Notes under the pieces: model-generated
Seen by the model: the letters and a program-made list of their open reading frames with translations, nothing else
Told to the model about the DNA's origin: nothing
Databases searched by the model: none
Position numbers and translations under genes: made by a program
Shown: piece by piece, positions 45,601 through 59,144 of the stretch
Layout of the letters: every line of letters starts with the position of its first letter
Position numbering within the stretch: position 1 is the stretch's first letter
From: Struthio camelus
Lineage: Eukaryota; Chordata; Aves; Struthioniformes; Struthionidae
Direction: 5' to 3'
Length of the DNA: 64,000 nucleotides
NCBI RefSeq assembly: GCF_040807025.1
Contig: NC_090967.1
Coordinates: forward strand, 3,780,001 to 3,844,000

Positions 45601-46120
45601 ACAGTGCTGACACAATAGTGCCTTTAAAAAAAGGAGACTACCTTCCCTACACACTGTGAAAGGGATTTAGACAGGCAAAGTATAAATATCCAACTCGGAA
45701 TTTGGCTAAAATACAAAAGCTAACGTATGTGCTTGTAATAAGTGCCACAGGCTTCCTAATGGCCACGAATCATCAGTTTCTCAATCTCATTTTGAAAGTC
45801 CAGGCGAAGTGGGCTAGCAGCAGATCCAGACATGACAAAATGCATGTTTTGGGCATCTGGTGTTTGCCACGAGTGTTGCAGCTATAGCTTTTGCTTTTAT
45901 GAACACCTATTGCTGTAAGAGGAGTGAACGAAAGCTGTTGCCAGATGGGGAAAAGGCCAGCAGAGCATTGGATGCCCTCATTGCTCCTCAAATAAGCAAA
46001 GATGAGTTGTATTTACATGTAACAGATCAAAACAAAATTGCTATAGCTTTCAAAAAAGATACCACCCATGTGGTATAGTTCCGATGACAATGCTGGTGAT
46101 TCCAGCGCCTTGGCACTGCT
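39660..46120. other. Non-coding stretch upstream of ZAP70
   Basis: No exon is recognised. It contains a 17-bp tandem repeat (41525-41572). A plus-strand open frame at 45860-46078 looks protein-like in composition but matches nothing known to me, and it directly precedes a CR1 fragment. Confidence 0.45.
41525..41572. repeat. 17-bp tandem repeat, about 2.8 copies
   Basis: Two perfect copies of GGCCAAGACCTAGTGCC are followed by a diverged third (agccaagacacagt). Confidence 0.9.
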
Positions 46121-46129
46121 GAGTTTACT

Positions 46130-46575
46130 TATTTCAGTTAGCATTTTGATACTGGAGAAGGGTCAGAAACCCAGCACAAATTCGGAATAGAGCAATAAAA
46201 GTGATGAAGGGCCTGATGGGACTGATTAATGAGAATGCTTAGGAACAGAGTTTGCCAAGCATGACTGGGGGGAATGTGAGAGCAATCTAAAACTATCTGA
46301 AGAGCATGATCATCTTTCAGAGAGGAAAAGCTGTTTTGCGTGCTCTGCGAAGATATGAGGATAAAAGAAGAGAGATTAATCTGTGGAAATTAAGTGTGGT
46401 TATCAAGAAACACTTCCTAATAACAAGATCCATCAGTATGTGGAACAGTGTCTTCAGGGGAAATAGTGGAAGTCGTTGCTAGTCATTTAAACTGGATCAG
46501 AAAAGGTACTGTAGGGAACAATCCCCTACGAGCAGGAAGAAGCTGGGATGAGTAATAGGACTTTCCCATATCTAA
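46130..46575 (+). mobile_element. CR1-like LINE 3' fragment (longest in window)
   Basis: In order: 'agagcaataaaagtgatgaa', 'gagcaatctaaaactatctg', 'gagattaatctgtggaaatt', 'aagaaacacttcctaataac', 'gtatgtggaacagtgtcttc', 'agtcatttaaactggatcag', and a closing 'ggactttccc' block. This is the sense-strand order of CR1 3' ends (…aggaaaaacttcctaac…tggaat…ctgcc…). About 440 bp, with no intact ORF. Confidence 0.8.
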
Positions 46576-46579
46576 TTTC

Positions 46580-49500
46580 TGCAATTCTGAGTTCCATTTA
46601 AGGAAAATAATACTTTCATTTTCTTTCTCTGGCCAATGTAATTTCCAGTTCAGTCAGTGCTCCATGGAAAACTGAAAAACACTAAGTGCAGAAATATTTT
46701 GCTTCCAGTGTTGACACTTCTGGTGGTCTTTTGCTGGACATCAGTTTGAAATGAGATTGAAGTTCCCTACTTGCATGCAGACTAGGGATTGCATGGAGAC
46801 TGGCAAATACTCTCCTGCACTACTTTCTTGTAACATGGCTCAGCCGTCATCTATGACTGACTAAGGTGGGAAAAAAAGCTCATTCTCCATGGTCTGGTAA
46901 GCTCTTAGCTTTTATCCTTTCTACACTGTCAGTGGGAGGTGGCAGTAATCAATGTCTACCCATGCTCGGTCACTTCTGCCCATGTTACCACGGGCAAAAT
47001 GCACCATCTCCCTTTAGTTTTGCTTGGTACAAACATTACTTTGAACGAAACTTGCAGCCGAACATCCAGTTGCAAGCACCCGTTTCCCTTTCCTCTGTTG
47101 GATACAAGACACTGAAATGAACAGCAAACGGTTAATGTTGTCTTCCAGAAAATCCTCTGGTCACTGCTAGCTTCAGCTTCACTCTCCTGCAACCTCCCCT
47201 TGTCAGCTAAACATGCTGACTGCTTCCATTGTGGGATGCCAATAACCCATCAAAACAAATCCTCCAAGGAGGGACATCATGATCCAAGGAATAGGGCTTT
47301 GTGCTACAAGCCCTCTAGGTTGCTGGATTGCATCCAGCCGTGGCGGGGACAGGCTAGACATTCCTGTCTGGCAGTTGTTTGGGCGCTGTTAGCAGAATTG
47401 TTGTTCTCTCAGCCTGGTTCACATTGGGGTGGGTCTCTGTGGCAACAATTAGTTGCAAATAGCCTTTTTTTCGGCAGTCTCAGCAGAGAGAGTGGAAATC
47501 CTTCCAGGTCCTGGGGAAGCCTGTACACTGGCAGCTGTGCAGGGCATGTCCTGCCCTGCGTGGGCCCAGACTGAACAACTGAGTTCTCAGAAGTGCCCTG
47601 TGCTGTTTAACCCTACCCTCATAATGTGATTTCAGAGAGCTGTGGACAGCATTGAATGCCCCTGAAAACTCCCTGTTCCTCTGGCACCTACTGCTGCGAT
47701 TGCTTTCTGTGACTATAGGGCCTTTCTCTACTCTTGTCCCTGCACTGAAATTATATTCCTCTGAGCAGTGTCTGCTGGCTCCTTTCACTGCTCAGTACGA
47801 AGCTGGAGTTTTTGCTGACTACCTGTCTTGTCAGTTTTTTGACTGTGGCAAGACCTATGTTGACATCCCTCTATCCTGTATAACTCTTCAGCTGAAGACG
47901 ACAGGACCTAGAACATCTCATGCAAGATTTGGGGAGGGAGCTTCATTCACTGGTCTAAAGAAATGTATGTAGTCTGACATCCTTAACTAAAACTGTATTA
48001 ATTTAATGAAGTGAGGCTTTAGTTACCAAACAAGTAATGGTTATGCTGGATGCACCTACTTCTGCCGTCTAGCCCTGTGCGTGAAAGATTATAATCTCCT
48101 CAGATGAAAAATGAGGGGCAAGCCGTATGTATATACTTATACTCTTAATCTTCAGGATCTTGGTTTCCCAGCACAAACACCCGAGTGTAAGAAGGTCATG
48201 ATGCTTGCTTTAAACTCTTGCTATTTTTCCACTCACCTTGCAGATCTCAAACAACTTCTCTGATTCCAGTGTGAACTCCTAGAGAGTCACACAATGAGCC
48301 TTCCAAAGGGATGGAGAAAAGGCAGGTAGGAGCAGGACAGCCAGATGGGCAAAGAAAGTGACTAACCTGTTTTCTAATTGACCTGACCTGTCTAACTTTG
48401 TTTACTTAATCCCTTGGCAGAAGGCTATTTAGAAGCTTTTGGAAGCCCAAATTCATAGTATTTTCTTAAAAGACTTTAAGCGCTTATAATATTCACCTGG
48501 CTTCACTGTTCTGCTTTTATTGGCCAAAAACATAAAGGAGATGAAACCTGGGCACAAAACAATTGTATCGGACATCTCAGATATCAAAAGACTTTCTCTG
48601 GAATTTGAGCTCAGGATTTGAGCCAATGACTGATAGGTGAAGAGTCTATCTCATTCCAGCCTTGTCTGTATAATCTGGTTTTCTATTAATTGTTGACAGG
48701 CAGCAACAGTTCTAGATGCTTGGGGAGGGAGATTATTTTTTCAATCAAAGAACAGCTTAGACACATCCTCAAAAATACTAAGGTTTGAGATGATGTTCAA
48801 GCAGCTGGCAGTATTAGTGAACACTCATAGTTAGTAGGTAGTGTAGCCCTCCCCCCCCCCCCAAACAAATGGAATCTGAGATACTTTACTGCTCAGTTGC
48901 TTCTGCTCTGCAGTTCTGTAGGTTTGCTCATCCCAAATGCTGCCTGACTTGGGGCTGTTCCAGCAGCCCCTGGAAGAAGCCAGCACATCCCATTGAATTC
49001 ATCGTGCTGCAGCACTGGTGGAATTCTCTGAGCAGCCCTGCCAAGACTCGCTGCGGATGAACTGGAAGGCACAATGTTCCACTTTGGTCTTTTTAACTCT
49101 TGCGATAGGATTTTTCTCAATGTGTCTGGGAAGGCTTTGAAATTATGCTTGTCAGCTTTAACCTAGCAATGTTTCAATGCTCTCAGCTGGAAAACCTGGA
49201 AGGTAGTGAAGAGCTTCCCCTGAGAGCTAAGGTCTTTTCCTGTCCATTCACAGGTTTTGCCCTAGGTTTTGCCCAGGCCAACGAGAACTTTAAGTCTTGA
49301 AAATGTGCCTTTGTTGGATGCTGAATGTGCTTTTTGCATTGGTATTCCACTGTTCAGTTCTTCTATTTTTCTAAGCAGCTGAGGGATGAAATTTATGATC
49401 GCTGCCCAACAGATGGGAAGTTGAGGCAGGCAGAGAGTAGCGCAGTGCACTGGAGTTCTCCCAAGTCACACTCCTGCTGTCACATCGTGTTGCCTTGCAC

Positions 49501-49675
49501 TGAGCTTGCAGTGATTATCTGGATGATCTAGGATGGGCCCAGGAAGAATATAGTTGGTTTATGCATGCTTTATTAGGGCCAGTGAAGCTCAGAACTGAAG
49601 CTTTCTGTGCAGTTTTAAGATCTCATAGAATTTTCAGAAAATACCATGTCTGGCATCTGAAGTCTCTTACCCCAT
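46580..49675. other. Non-coding stretch, no gene recognised
   Basis: Open frames on both strands (up to about 124 codons near 47200-47574) show no domain signature, no conserved splice context and overlapping alternatives. A C12 run lies at 48851-48862, and a duplicated 'aggttttgccc' at about 49253-49274. Confidence 0.45.
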
Positions 49676-49679
49676 TTAC

Positions 49680-49840
49680 TGTGTCAGACTCTCTAAATCT
49701 GTGTTTGAATTCTCTACTGCAATAACTGTGTTGTCTTGCCCCCCTGCAGAGGGGGGGAATTGTATGAAATGTTGCTTTCTGAAGCACTTTAGGATCCTTC
49801 ACAATAAAGAGCTATGTAGATATTCCAAGGTACAAGTGGC
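49680..49840 (+). repeat. MIR-like SINE 3' fragment
   Basis: tctgaagcactttaggatcc, then 'cacaataaagagctatgtag', resembles the tail of MIR-type SINEs (…aaagcgctttgggatcc…ggcgctatataa…). Confidence 0.55.
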
Positions 49841-51544
49841 AGGTCCTGCCTGAAGATTCAAATTGTATGGCGTTCATACTGTGTGACTTATGTGCAACTG
49901 CCTCTGCTACATTAATTCTGTCATCAGCTGGGAGAAGTCCATAAATCCTCCTTGCATCCCTTCAGGTCCAAATTAGCTATGCAGTTCCTAATAGTTTCAG
50001 TCCCATGAGGATATTTTTATGCATGCTCAGAAATAACGTGAACGCACTGTATTGCTGTAAAGGATTCCTGTGTTCTGATGCACCAATCCTGGATTAGGTG
50101 CAGTGTGAATTGACTACTGAGCTTGTGCAGGGTCCAACTAATAGTACAGAAAAGTGTTTAGCAGTTCTGATTGCCTTTAACACCTACTGTCCCCAAGGGG
50201 GTGAGAGAAGTCTGCATGCTCACAGCTCTGTTATGAAGGACGTGTTCGTATTGCACAGGGCAGCAATCTTTGGAGAAGCTTGGTTACCAGAAATGTTATT
50301 AACTGCATTAGCATTGCACTCTCTCTAACCGCAGCTAGATGTTTCCAGTTCCCTGAGTTAGCTCGGGTATCTCTGTGCTGTTCTGTGAATGCACCATAGC
50401 GCAGAGGCGGTCACCGATAAACAGAACTGAGTTGGGCACCCCAGTCCTCTTGGGCGTCAAAGGCTGTTGCACAGGCTGCGTGAAGAAGTTTTGGTCCCAT
50501 GTGACTTAGGAAACTAGGGATCTGGCTAAGCAGCCCTGCAATGAATTGAGAGAAACTGGCAATTAGGTACCCAATTCTTCTCAACAGTTAGTGCGAGTTT
50601 GTCACGCTTCTCTAGGATCTTTTGAAATGCTCTGATAGGTGTTGAATTTAAGGCCCCTGCACTTACTCTTTGGCGCTTGCTACTTGCTAAAGTAGCCATA
50701 GGGAAGTGGAGGATGATTCTTGTGTTGCCAAAGGCACGTTTAACATCCCAGGACACATCTTCCTAGAGTTGTAGAAAAGGGCCTGAGCATCAGTAAATAA
50801 TACTTGCTGTCTGATTTGAGCTGGTGGTCAGCTGCGTAGAGGTAATGAGCACTGCACTGGAAAAGACTTGACAGCTCCTGGCTCTGCTAAGGCTATAAAC
50901 TGGGTAAATACAGTAGAAAAAGAGCTTGGAACCTAACAGTTATTTGTGACTTGACAGCAAAGGTTGAGCATCAGTTGTTCTGTTTGGAGCCATAAAAGTC
51001 AAAAGATAAATGAGCCTGAAACCTCACCTGTAACCAAGAGAAGAGTTCTGCAAGATCAGCTGATCTCCTAAAAACACAAGGAGCAGCAGGTTTAAATTAT
51101 TGTCCTGATAGCAAGGCAGGGTTTAGGCCTTGATTTATCTTCACTAAAGTGGGAGCGCAAATTTTGCATTATCACTGTTGCTCAGGACTTTTTTGAACAT
51201 CTCCAAACAGAATAAGATTATTTCTTTACCTTAAATCTTCACAAAATATGCTAGTAAACTTCAGACTGCACAGGATTAAGAGATGTTTGCAAGAAATTTC
51301 TCTTTTAAAGAAGAAAATTAATACTCTTGGGGGCAGGGGAAACTGAGAACTTGGGCTTCACCAGCCCAGATGTTCTTGCTGAGGCTTACTAGCCCCAAAT
51401 CGTGGGTATGTATTTGCGTGTGACCAGCATGTTTTTGGGCAAAGCATGTGACTTGTAAGTGGTAATGGAAGTTTACGTTCACAGTCTGTCATTTCCTATG
51501 TGAAAAGGTCTTTTGAATTTTGAAATATGCCACTAACAGGCAGC

Positions 51545-51625
51545 TTGCTACCTCTCTTTCTCAAGTGGAAAACTGAGGCACAGCAATAGTGGGCAGATTT
51601 GCACAGGCCTTTACCATTATGGTAA
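51545..51625 (-). repeat. MIR-like SINE fragment
   Basis: ctcaagtggaaaactgaggc followed by 'acagcaatagtgggcagatt' resembles the reverse-complement MIR core. Short and diverged. Confidence 0.4.
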
Positions 51626-52774
51626 AGGCTTTTTGATGTTTCATTGACTTATATGAGAATTTGGGAACTGGGGTTCCTGAGATCTTGGTTCAGGCTTTAT
51701 CCTTCCTGCCTTTCTCAGAGTTGCCACAGCTTTGTCACCTGGTTGTCTGTGTCCTATAGAAAGCACCCCAGGTTTTCCCCAGCTCCTGTTACCTGTTTTG
51801 CCTTCTGGGCTTTTTCCAGCTTGGCCCACCCGTCTCTGCTGTGTAAATCCAAACCCTTCAGGGCCCTCACTGGAGCCACTGGGGGTTATTATGAGATTAA
51901 GTTAGCACAAGTTAGTGATCAAAACTATATTTAAAAATGCATGTTGTTGCATTGGTGAAGGAGAGGATGAACAAGTATTATACCTTGAAATTTCTAACCT
52001 AGTCTGTGAGATACAGGGCTGCCATGTGGCTTAGCAGTGATTCCTGGGAAGGCAGGTGCTAGACAAGGTACGTGGAGCTTTAAATCACTTGATAGCAGTC
52101 ATGTATGCTCCTATACTTCCAACCCTCCAGATTCATTTTCTGCCTTACTGTTTGATAGTGCTTGTCCTAATAACAACCACTTCACGCATCTCTTTCTGTT
52201 CCTGGTCATGTTGCTCAATTCAGATCCACAAAATCATTAGAGGTGAAAAGTAGGTCTGTCAGTGGCCATATCTGCACTTTTGTGCTGCTGGTCCCACCTG
52301 CTTCAGGGTTTGTGAGTCAAAGCTTGTCTTAACTAACATATGTGTTGCCATTTCTGACCACATCTGCCTTCTCAGACTTTCACTGCTTAAGTAGAGTTTT
52401 ACGCAGCAGGTTCAGTGGCCTTAGATCACATACAAAGCCTGATGTTTCAAAGGCTTTCTGTTCCTTGCAAAAGCCAGTTGCTTTATAGGGCAGTATAGGC
52501 AGCAGCATAATGCTTGCTATCTAACGGTTAAAGTTCTCCTTGGGAAACCCTCATTCCGGTTTAGGTCTCAGTGGGAAACAGCTCTTACAAGGAAGCCATT
52601 AAATGCACATGCATTTCCATGTGGATGCTACATGCTACTGTAGTATGTTTAGGAAATTGTTTTCTCAGGAGCATCAGCAAGTGTAACAGGAACTTGGGCC
52701 CCTTTTCCGCTCAAGAGGAAAAAGGATGAATGTTTCAAGAAACAAAAATCATAAGTGTACCAGAAGTATAACCT

Positions 52775-53015
52775 CTTAGATCAGCTTGTTCATCTCCCTG
52801 CCGGTGAAAGAGCCTTCTGCCTCATCCCTTCTCCAGTTCCTTTTCCAGTTCTGCCCATGGGATGGGGTTTCCCCACATGCCTGCACTGTTTATTCCACAG
52901 TCTAACAGATCTGAGCGTTAGGAAATGTTTTCTGAGGCTTAATCTCAACTTTCCTTTGTTTCAGTTTATTCCGTAACACTATGGACTGTGTTTGAATTGA
53001 TGGGACTTGGAGTTG
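52775..53015 (-). mobile_element. CR1-like LINE 3' fragment
   Basis: ttattccacagtctaacaga, 'tctgagcgttaggaaatgtt', 'ttctgaggcttaatctcaac', and 'tttcagtttattccgtaaca' match the reverse-complement CR1 order (…cagtctgacagatctcacagttaggaagtttttcctgatattgaatc…). Confidence 0.75.
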
Positions 53016-53019
53016 TGCC

Positions 53020-56000
53020 TGTTTTCGCAGAAAAGTGCAGAGCAATAACAGATGAGATGACAAAGAAGCTAAGGAAGTGAACGGGAATTTGCCGAAGGCC
53101 TGTTTTTGAGTATAGTTGTTGTTCCATTTATCAGTATGGAACTCTAAAGCCCCTCTCCTCAATTATGTGGTGCATTATTCAATAGGTGCCAGGGATCCTA
53201 AGCACAGAAGTCATCTCTCCACGTTGCCCCTAGGTTTTTAGATAGTGCTCAGCTGAATTTAATGAGAAGCTTCTAAGGAAGACAATTTTTAACATGGTGT
53301 CCAGATGTAAAGGAAAGAATGGCTGGCCCTGTCTGTTGGACTACTGGCCATCATTTTGGCTTCTAACCTGTGCAGCTCTCCACAAATCACAAAAAGAAAG
53401 CGTGATCTCTCTGCCACTGTACCTATTTTTTCCTAAAACGATGGAGTAGTCAGCAGAAGAGCTAGAGCAGTCTCATGGGGAATTAAATTGGGCCTACCAA
53501 TGTTGACATTTCACAAGTTCCCCCCCTCCCACCAGTAAAGCCTTGATGCCGCCGGGGCGCACAGAAAGATATGCAGAGCAGGAACAAAGAAGCCATGTCG
53601 CGTAACAGCTACTGAACATGCTGACAGCCGAAGCAGTGTCTTACCTGGCTTTGCAGATGTGGACAATGTCTTGTTAGAGCTCCGTTACATCAATTGTGAA
53701 GAAAGAAAGGGGAGAAGGAAGGGAAGAACGTCCTTCAGCAAACAAGAAATTTGTTGATTGTGGAAGATGGGAGGGGAACAGGCCGCACCATCCAGTGAGC
53801 TGTCTGGCATTCAGTAACCTCCGTTTGCTGGTTTCTTTGAAATGTGACCTATTTCCTTGTTGCACAGGAAAGGAAAGAAGAGAAAATAAAAGCTGTGCAG
53901 CTCTGAAGAGTGAACAAGTTCCGAGAACCTTCTCAATGCCAGGGCGTAACAGTCCCTTATGGAAGAAAACAAACCCGATGGAGGTAGTGAAGAGCTGTCG
54001 TTATTTAAACAAATGTTGCGCTGTGGGAAAACGTTGCCTGGAGAGCAGCAAAGGCCTCGTCTGGCCTGTGGAACGGATGTTCAGGGGGAATTGAGTCCTT
54101 TTGCACAAGTTAATGCCTGCCATGCCATGGTGTGCCCCTTGGAAGTCACAAGGGGGCAAGGGGAGTTCTGTCAGTCTGAATTTTCAGCCTCCAGCTTGGA
54201 GGCTACAGAGGAAGGCTCTCTGTTTGGGGCTTCTTTGATGTAACAGCTTGTGATGGTCAGGAACTGAAATCAGTAACCCAAGAAGCCTCTTCCAGTCTTT
54301 TTTTTCTTGTTTTCTGTTCTGCTCTCTAGCTCTTTGTAGTGCAGAAGTGCCCTTACTAAGAGCTGGGCCAAGCATTCTCCAACACCAAAATAAGCACTAT
54401 TTGATGGAATTGGAATGGCTTTCAGCTGCTCCTCAAGGACAGATCTCTCTTCCAGAAGGAAGTGTGCGTGTTTCTTAACTAGCCATGGTAAACCTCTCAT
54501 TACCACTTGTCAGCTCATTAGCTTTGAAGAGATGAGTAAAGGGTCAGTGTTCAGTGCCAGTTCTCAGTGACTGAGAAGAAAGGCTACAGCATCATGACCA
54601 TCCTACACGTTGCAAAGTGCTGAACAGAGAAGGTCCCAGCGAGATGGGTGGGGAATTCCAATGTGTCTGTTGCATACAGAAGACTCTCTGCTGCTGAAGA
54701 CTCTACCATATTAAGAAGTTGGGACCAGAGCTGTGATGATGGCAAGTTGAGTTTGCTGATAATCAAGATTTTTATGGAGTAAAAGAAGCCTTAATAGGGC
54801 TACATATGCAAAATATGGGCTATCCTTGAACATTAGTCAACTGTATGGCATTTCATTACTGAATCCCACTTGGAGTCCTGGGTTTATGCTTTGTACATGC
54901 AGCAGTACGAGATATTTATGAAGAAATCAGTTTCAAATGCAAAGCAAGATCCTGAGACAGATGAGAGTCACCTAGGCGGTTTGCAAGTGTGAAAAATGAA
55001 GCATTCTGACCTAGCTAACCTTACAGTGAGTGGAGAGCTCGTCCTGCGCCTGCAGCAAGGCTCACCTGCACATTTGTCCTTTGCCCAGAGTCTCCGCTAA
55101 ATTTAAAGCAAAATATAGTGATCTTGGCAATTGTTCTTTTCTGGCTGTGTTCTCAAAGCTACTTAGCAGCTCTTTTGAGCTGTAGGTAAAATGGGCTTGG
55201 TGTCTCCCAAACTTGTATCTGTTATAACACCTGGAATTAGTTAAAAATCTGCTTCTTACTGTTGAGCAATTAGCTTGATTTTTCCGCTAGTGGAGAGAGA
55301 TACAAAAACTTTTTTTACAGCTGGTCTCCTTTGCAGGTTCTCAACAACCTGCAATATTTGGGCTACAAACAGAGCAGTCTCTTATAGTGGTAGCTAAAAG
55401 GCGGAAGAGAGCATTGTTGTGTTAGTACTGTACAAACAAAAAGGATTAGTCCATAGTGAAGTAGCTAGTCCCAATGTGGACTTCTGGCCAGGCTGTGATG
55501 TACAGCCAGAACTGGGACGTTTGCCCAGGCCTTGCCGTTTAGACATAGCAAGAGCCTTTTATTTTTTTATGTACAAAATGATTATACAAAATGACTCCTT
55601 GAAGCCTCAGCACCATCCCTTTTGTGCTTTAATGGCACCAAAGGTTCTGCAACTTTACAAGCCTTGAAATGAGCCCTAGCCTCTGTGTGTCCTGCAAACT
55701 GCTGTTGCATGCTGCTGTTGGGCATTCTGAGTGCATTTGGGCATCTGCCAGCGTGGCCAAGAAGAGATGGTTGTCATGTTTGCCTGGAAGCATTGTTCTT
55801 TGCTGTATTTACCCAAGGCCTGATGAGATTCCGCATGGCATCCCTGTAGGGTTTTCAGCAACCAGGTGCTGCGTTAAGGGTTTTGCAGATGCTGTGCGCT
55901 GGAGAGCTGAGTATGCAGCCTCTGCCCTGTGCAGCCACATGAGGGTGCAATGTCACCGGGCTGCTGAGTCTATGCTGGCCTTGGGGACTTGGTCCTAGCA

Positions 56001-58829
56001 CAGCTGAGAACTGGGCTCCCACTCTGTCACCCTGCAGGACTAAGGAGGCGGAGGAGCCAGAGAGGATTTCAAGGCTCTCCTGGAAATATGTCTTCCTCTC
56101 CCTATCCCAGAAGGGGAGGGAGCAAGAGTGGCTCTAGCTGGCACTGTCTGATCTTGGAAAATAGAGGCCTGGATAGGCTTCGGAGACATGCCCAGACTAG
56201 ACTAAGACCTTGTTTCTGAGCTAAGGAATTTGCTTGGTCTGGTGCTAGGATGAGAGAGGCCTTAGAGCAAAGCTGTGCTTGGGTACAGGGTTAGGGAGGT
56301 TTTGGCACCAGGAACGCATATGAGGATGCAAAATCTGATCCTGTTTGTCAGGAGTCCCTAGCACTGTATTTACCATCCAGCAGGGATTGTAGCCTCTGGT
56401 GCAAGGACACACTGCACTACAGGAAAGAGCATGTAGCTGTGGGGAGGGAGAGGGACAGGTAGCCTGCAACTGCTTGCTCTTGAGCAGGAAAGATGGTGTT
56501 GCAACCTTGCTCCCTTTTAATTGCACACAGTGTCTTTGAGGGCAAGCTTCAGCAAACAGTATTCATTTGAAAGCCCCTCATCTGGCACTGGGCCACATTC
56601 TGGGCAATTAATTTTTGCATGGCCAGAAGCGGCACTGCTCAATTAAAGCCCAAGTACTTTGTTTAGTTGCTCTTTTATGTATGCTTTGGGGGCTCAGACA
56701 ATGGCTAACACAGCCTGAAGAGGAAAGAAACCCCTCTTTCCACCCAGTCAGGGAACCAGCCAAAAATCCAGCCCAGCAGTTGCTTTCTCTTTGAACTCCA
56801 TTTTCAGAAAGAGAGGTAGGCCATGCCTGTAATGAAGAGCAGTCTTGAGCTAGTGTTTGGTGGTCTTACATCTTTGCCCACGATGGGACAGGGGCTCTCA
56901 AGGCTAATTCTCACTGCATGGCATTGGGATGTCCTAGCTGCAGATTGGTGCCGCACCAGGAGCGAGTCCAGGGCTGGGCACGCGCACAGTCAGGCCTCTG
57001 CTTCTGGGCTCAAAGGATGTTTCCCTTTGTTGTTGCTGTCTTGAAGCTGTTAGGACCAGCTTGCCAGCTACTAGGCAATAACACATACTCAGAAACCAGT
57101 GGAGGCTCAGAAGCCCCAGAGCTGCAGAGCACTGGCAGGCTGGACAATGTCTTCCTCTTCCACGGGCATCTTGGCTACTGTCAAAGGTAGGACTTTGGAC
57201 TAGGTGGACTCTTGGTTTCAGTCACTGTGGCCACACTTGCATTCTTGTAGGTGGAGGAAGGCACTGGAATATAACTCCCTTCTCGGGCATCTGCTCAGAT
57301 CACACTGCTGCTCCCTCAGAGAAGTGGAGCTCAAAGAGGTTCAATAAGTAAATGTTTATGTAGATTAATGAAAGGAAAACCATTATGTGAAAAGATACAA
57401 CCTTTGGTTCAGAGTCAGTCTTGCACTTAGTTTGAGAGCCAGGAGGATATACTGTGAAAAGAACTGCAGGTTCCTTGTCGCCTTAATCCTCTTCCTTAGG
57501 CATCCCAAGGCCAGAATCTGCCTAGGAAGTAGGGCTGGCCAGACCTTTGATTTTCCCCTCCGTGGGAAAACGTGCTTCGTTCCCATTCAACAGCCAGATA
57601 TCTGTGAAGACCTGCACTGGATAGTGCCAGGACCGTCCGGAAGAGCTGTGGCTGCATGGGACTGCCCTTTAGGGCCGAATCCTGTGGATTGGGCACTGCA
57701 CGTACCTAGAACGGGCCACAGCAGGACACACAGTGGGGTCTCATATTCAGGGAGTTTAGTCTATGACTTAGCTTACCCTTCCCGTTCTGCATTTCATCCC
57801 TTACCCTTCAGTCAGTTGTTCTTACGCTGAAAGGGTCCTTGGGGGATGGTTTTTGGGCTCCTGTGTTGGCAGGGATGGGCTCAGAGTGGAGGTGAGGTGC
57901 CTGATACACTGCACTTTACTGGATCTGTCCAACATGGCCTTCCATGGGGCTGTGTCTATATCCACAGGGAAGCAGCTCAGCACATGGGAGCTCAGAAGGG
58001 GCCTTTTTTATAATATTTGCAGCATTGCCATGTAATTCTCTCATCACCAAGGTTTACATGTTCAGCTTTCTAATCTCAAAGACGACTCAGATGGAAGAAG
58101 GAAATGAGCTCCTGCCCTTTATTGTTGCATACTGTTTTATGTGTCCTGAGAGCTTTGTTTTTAAACAAGCACTATTTTATTATTTGCAGTGTTTATTCTT
58201 TACTTTAGAAATGTATTGTCCTCTGTGGGACACTCCATGGTGGCAGTAGAACATGATAAACTGTGGCGTCAGGAGAGCCAACAGGGTGAAAATGATTGGG
58301 AAGGGAAGGGACCTTTTCGAACATTAGCAAACTCTTGAGGGCTTTTTTAAATGTAATGCCAAAGCCTAACACTCCTATAGAGTAAAATTGTCCTTGTTAA
58401 GGTCATTTCCTCAGACTTGCGCTGGCTTTTTTAAAGAATTTTCAAAGCTGCAGTTAAAATGAAGGATGGGAATTTTGTTTGTTTTGGAAAAAAAACAAAA
58501 GCCCTGGCTTGCTTTCTCTGTTCTCTCCTGTGTGCCACCGTCAGCCCTATCTTTTTTGCTTTATTGCTTTTATTGGGCTATTTTATTGGCCAAGGAGCAG
58601 ACCTCCAGCCATTGCACTTGGTGCTCTGCAAACACAGCCCAAACAGGCAGGGCAAGCCGGGGAAGGATGTTGCCTGTTTCTTTGCAAAACGGCTTAGCTG
58701 ATTAGTTTTATACTGTTGCAGGAAAGACCTGCCTTCTGCACTGATGTCAGCAGTCAGGGCGGGACTTTTACAGCCCTGTGGGTTTGGGATTTTTTTTGGA
58801 TAATCCTGGCAAAATTCCTGAGCAAAGGG
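53020..58829. other. Non-coding stretch, no gene recognised
   Basis: Overlapping open frames up to about 147 codons (57387-57830) have no recognisable domains. Nothing resembling ACTR1B, the mammalian neighbour on this side of ZAP70, was seen. Confidence 0.45.
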
Positions 58830-58855
58830 TTTTTTTTTTTTTTTTTTTTTTTTTT
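58830..58855. repeat. T26 homopolymer
   Basis: An uninterrupted run of 26 T. The sequence to its right lacks a reverse-strand AATAAA at the spacing expected for a processed retrocopy tail. Confidence 0.9.
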
Positions 58856-59144
58856 GAGCAGCCCCTATACATGCTGCTTCTGAGCCGCTCTCTTATTACT
58901 GCTCACTTCCTGAAAGGAGACTTTTTAGTAAAGCCTCTAACTCTAGCACTGCCTGAGTCTGACAGAAGAAGGTTATTGAGGAAGACGACATAAACGCTCA
59001 GCCTGGAAACTTTCTGACACAAGCAAGACTGAGAGGGAGAGAGAAGCTTTTGGCTGCTGTTGGGAAGAGAAAAAAAAAAAAAAAGAAAGAAGCTCAAAGA
59101 ATTAAAAGAGGAAAAAGAAGAAAGAGGGGAAAACGCTAGAAAAG
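58856..59144 (+). other. Exon-like segment of an unknown transcript
   Basis: This non-repetitive segment changes from mixed sequence to purine-rich sequence and ends in 'cgctagaaaag|gtaaaac', a plausible donor at 59145. A small CpG-containing patch (actcgcgcgctctccgtctc) follows at 59407. Together these recall a 5' UTR exon, but there is no recognisable gene, so this is only a candidate. Confidence 0.2.

Noticed and set aside
58830..59144. Processed retrocopy on the minus strand with T26 as its poly(A) tail
   Set aside because: No minus-strand AATAAA lies at the expected distance to the right of the T run, and no known coding sequence is recognisable there.
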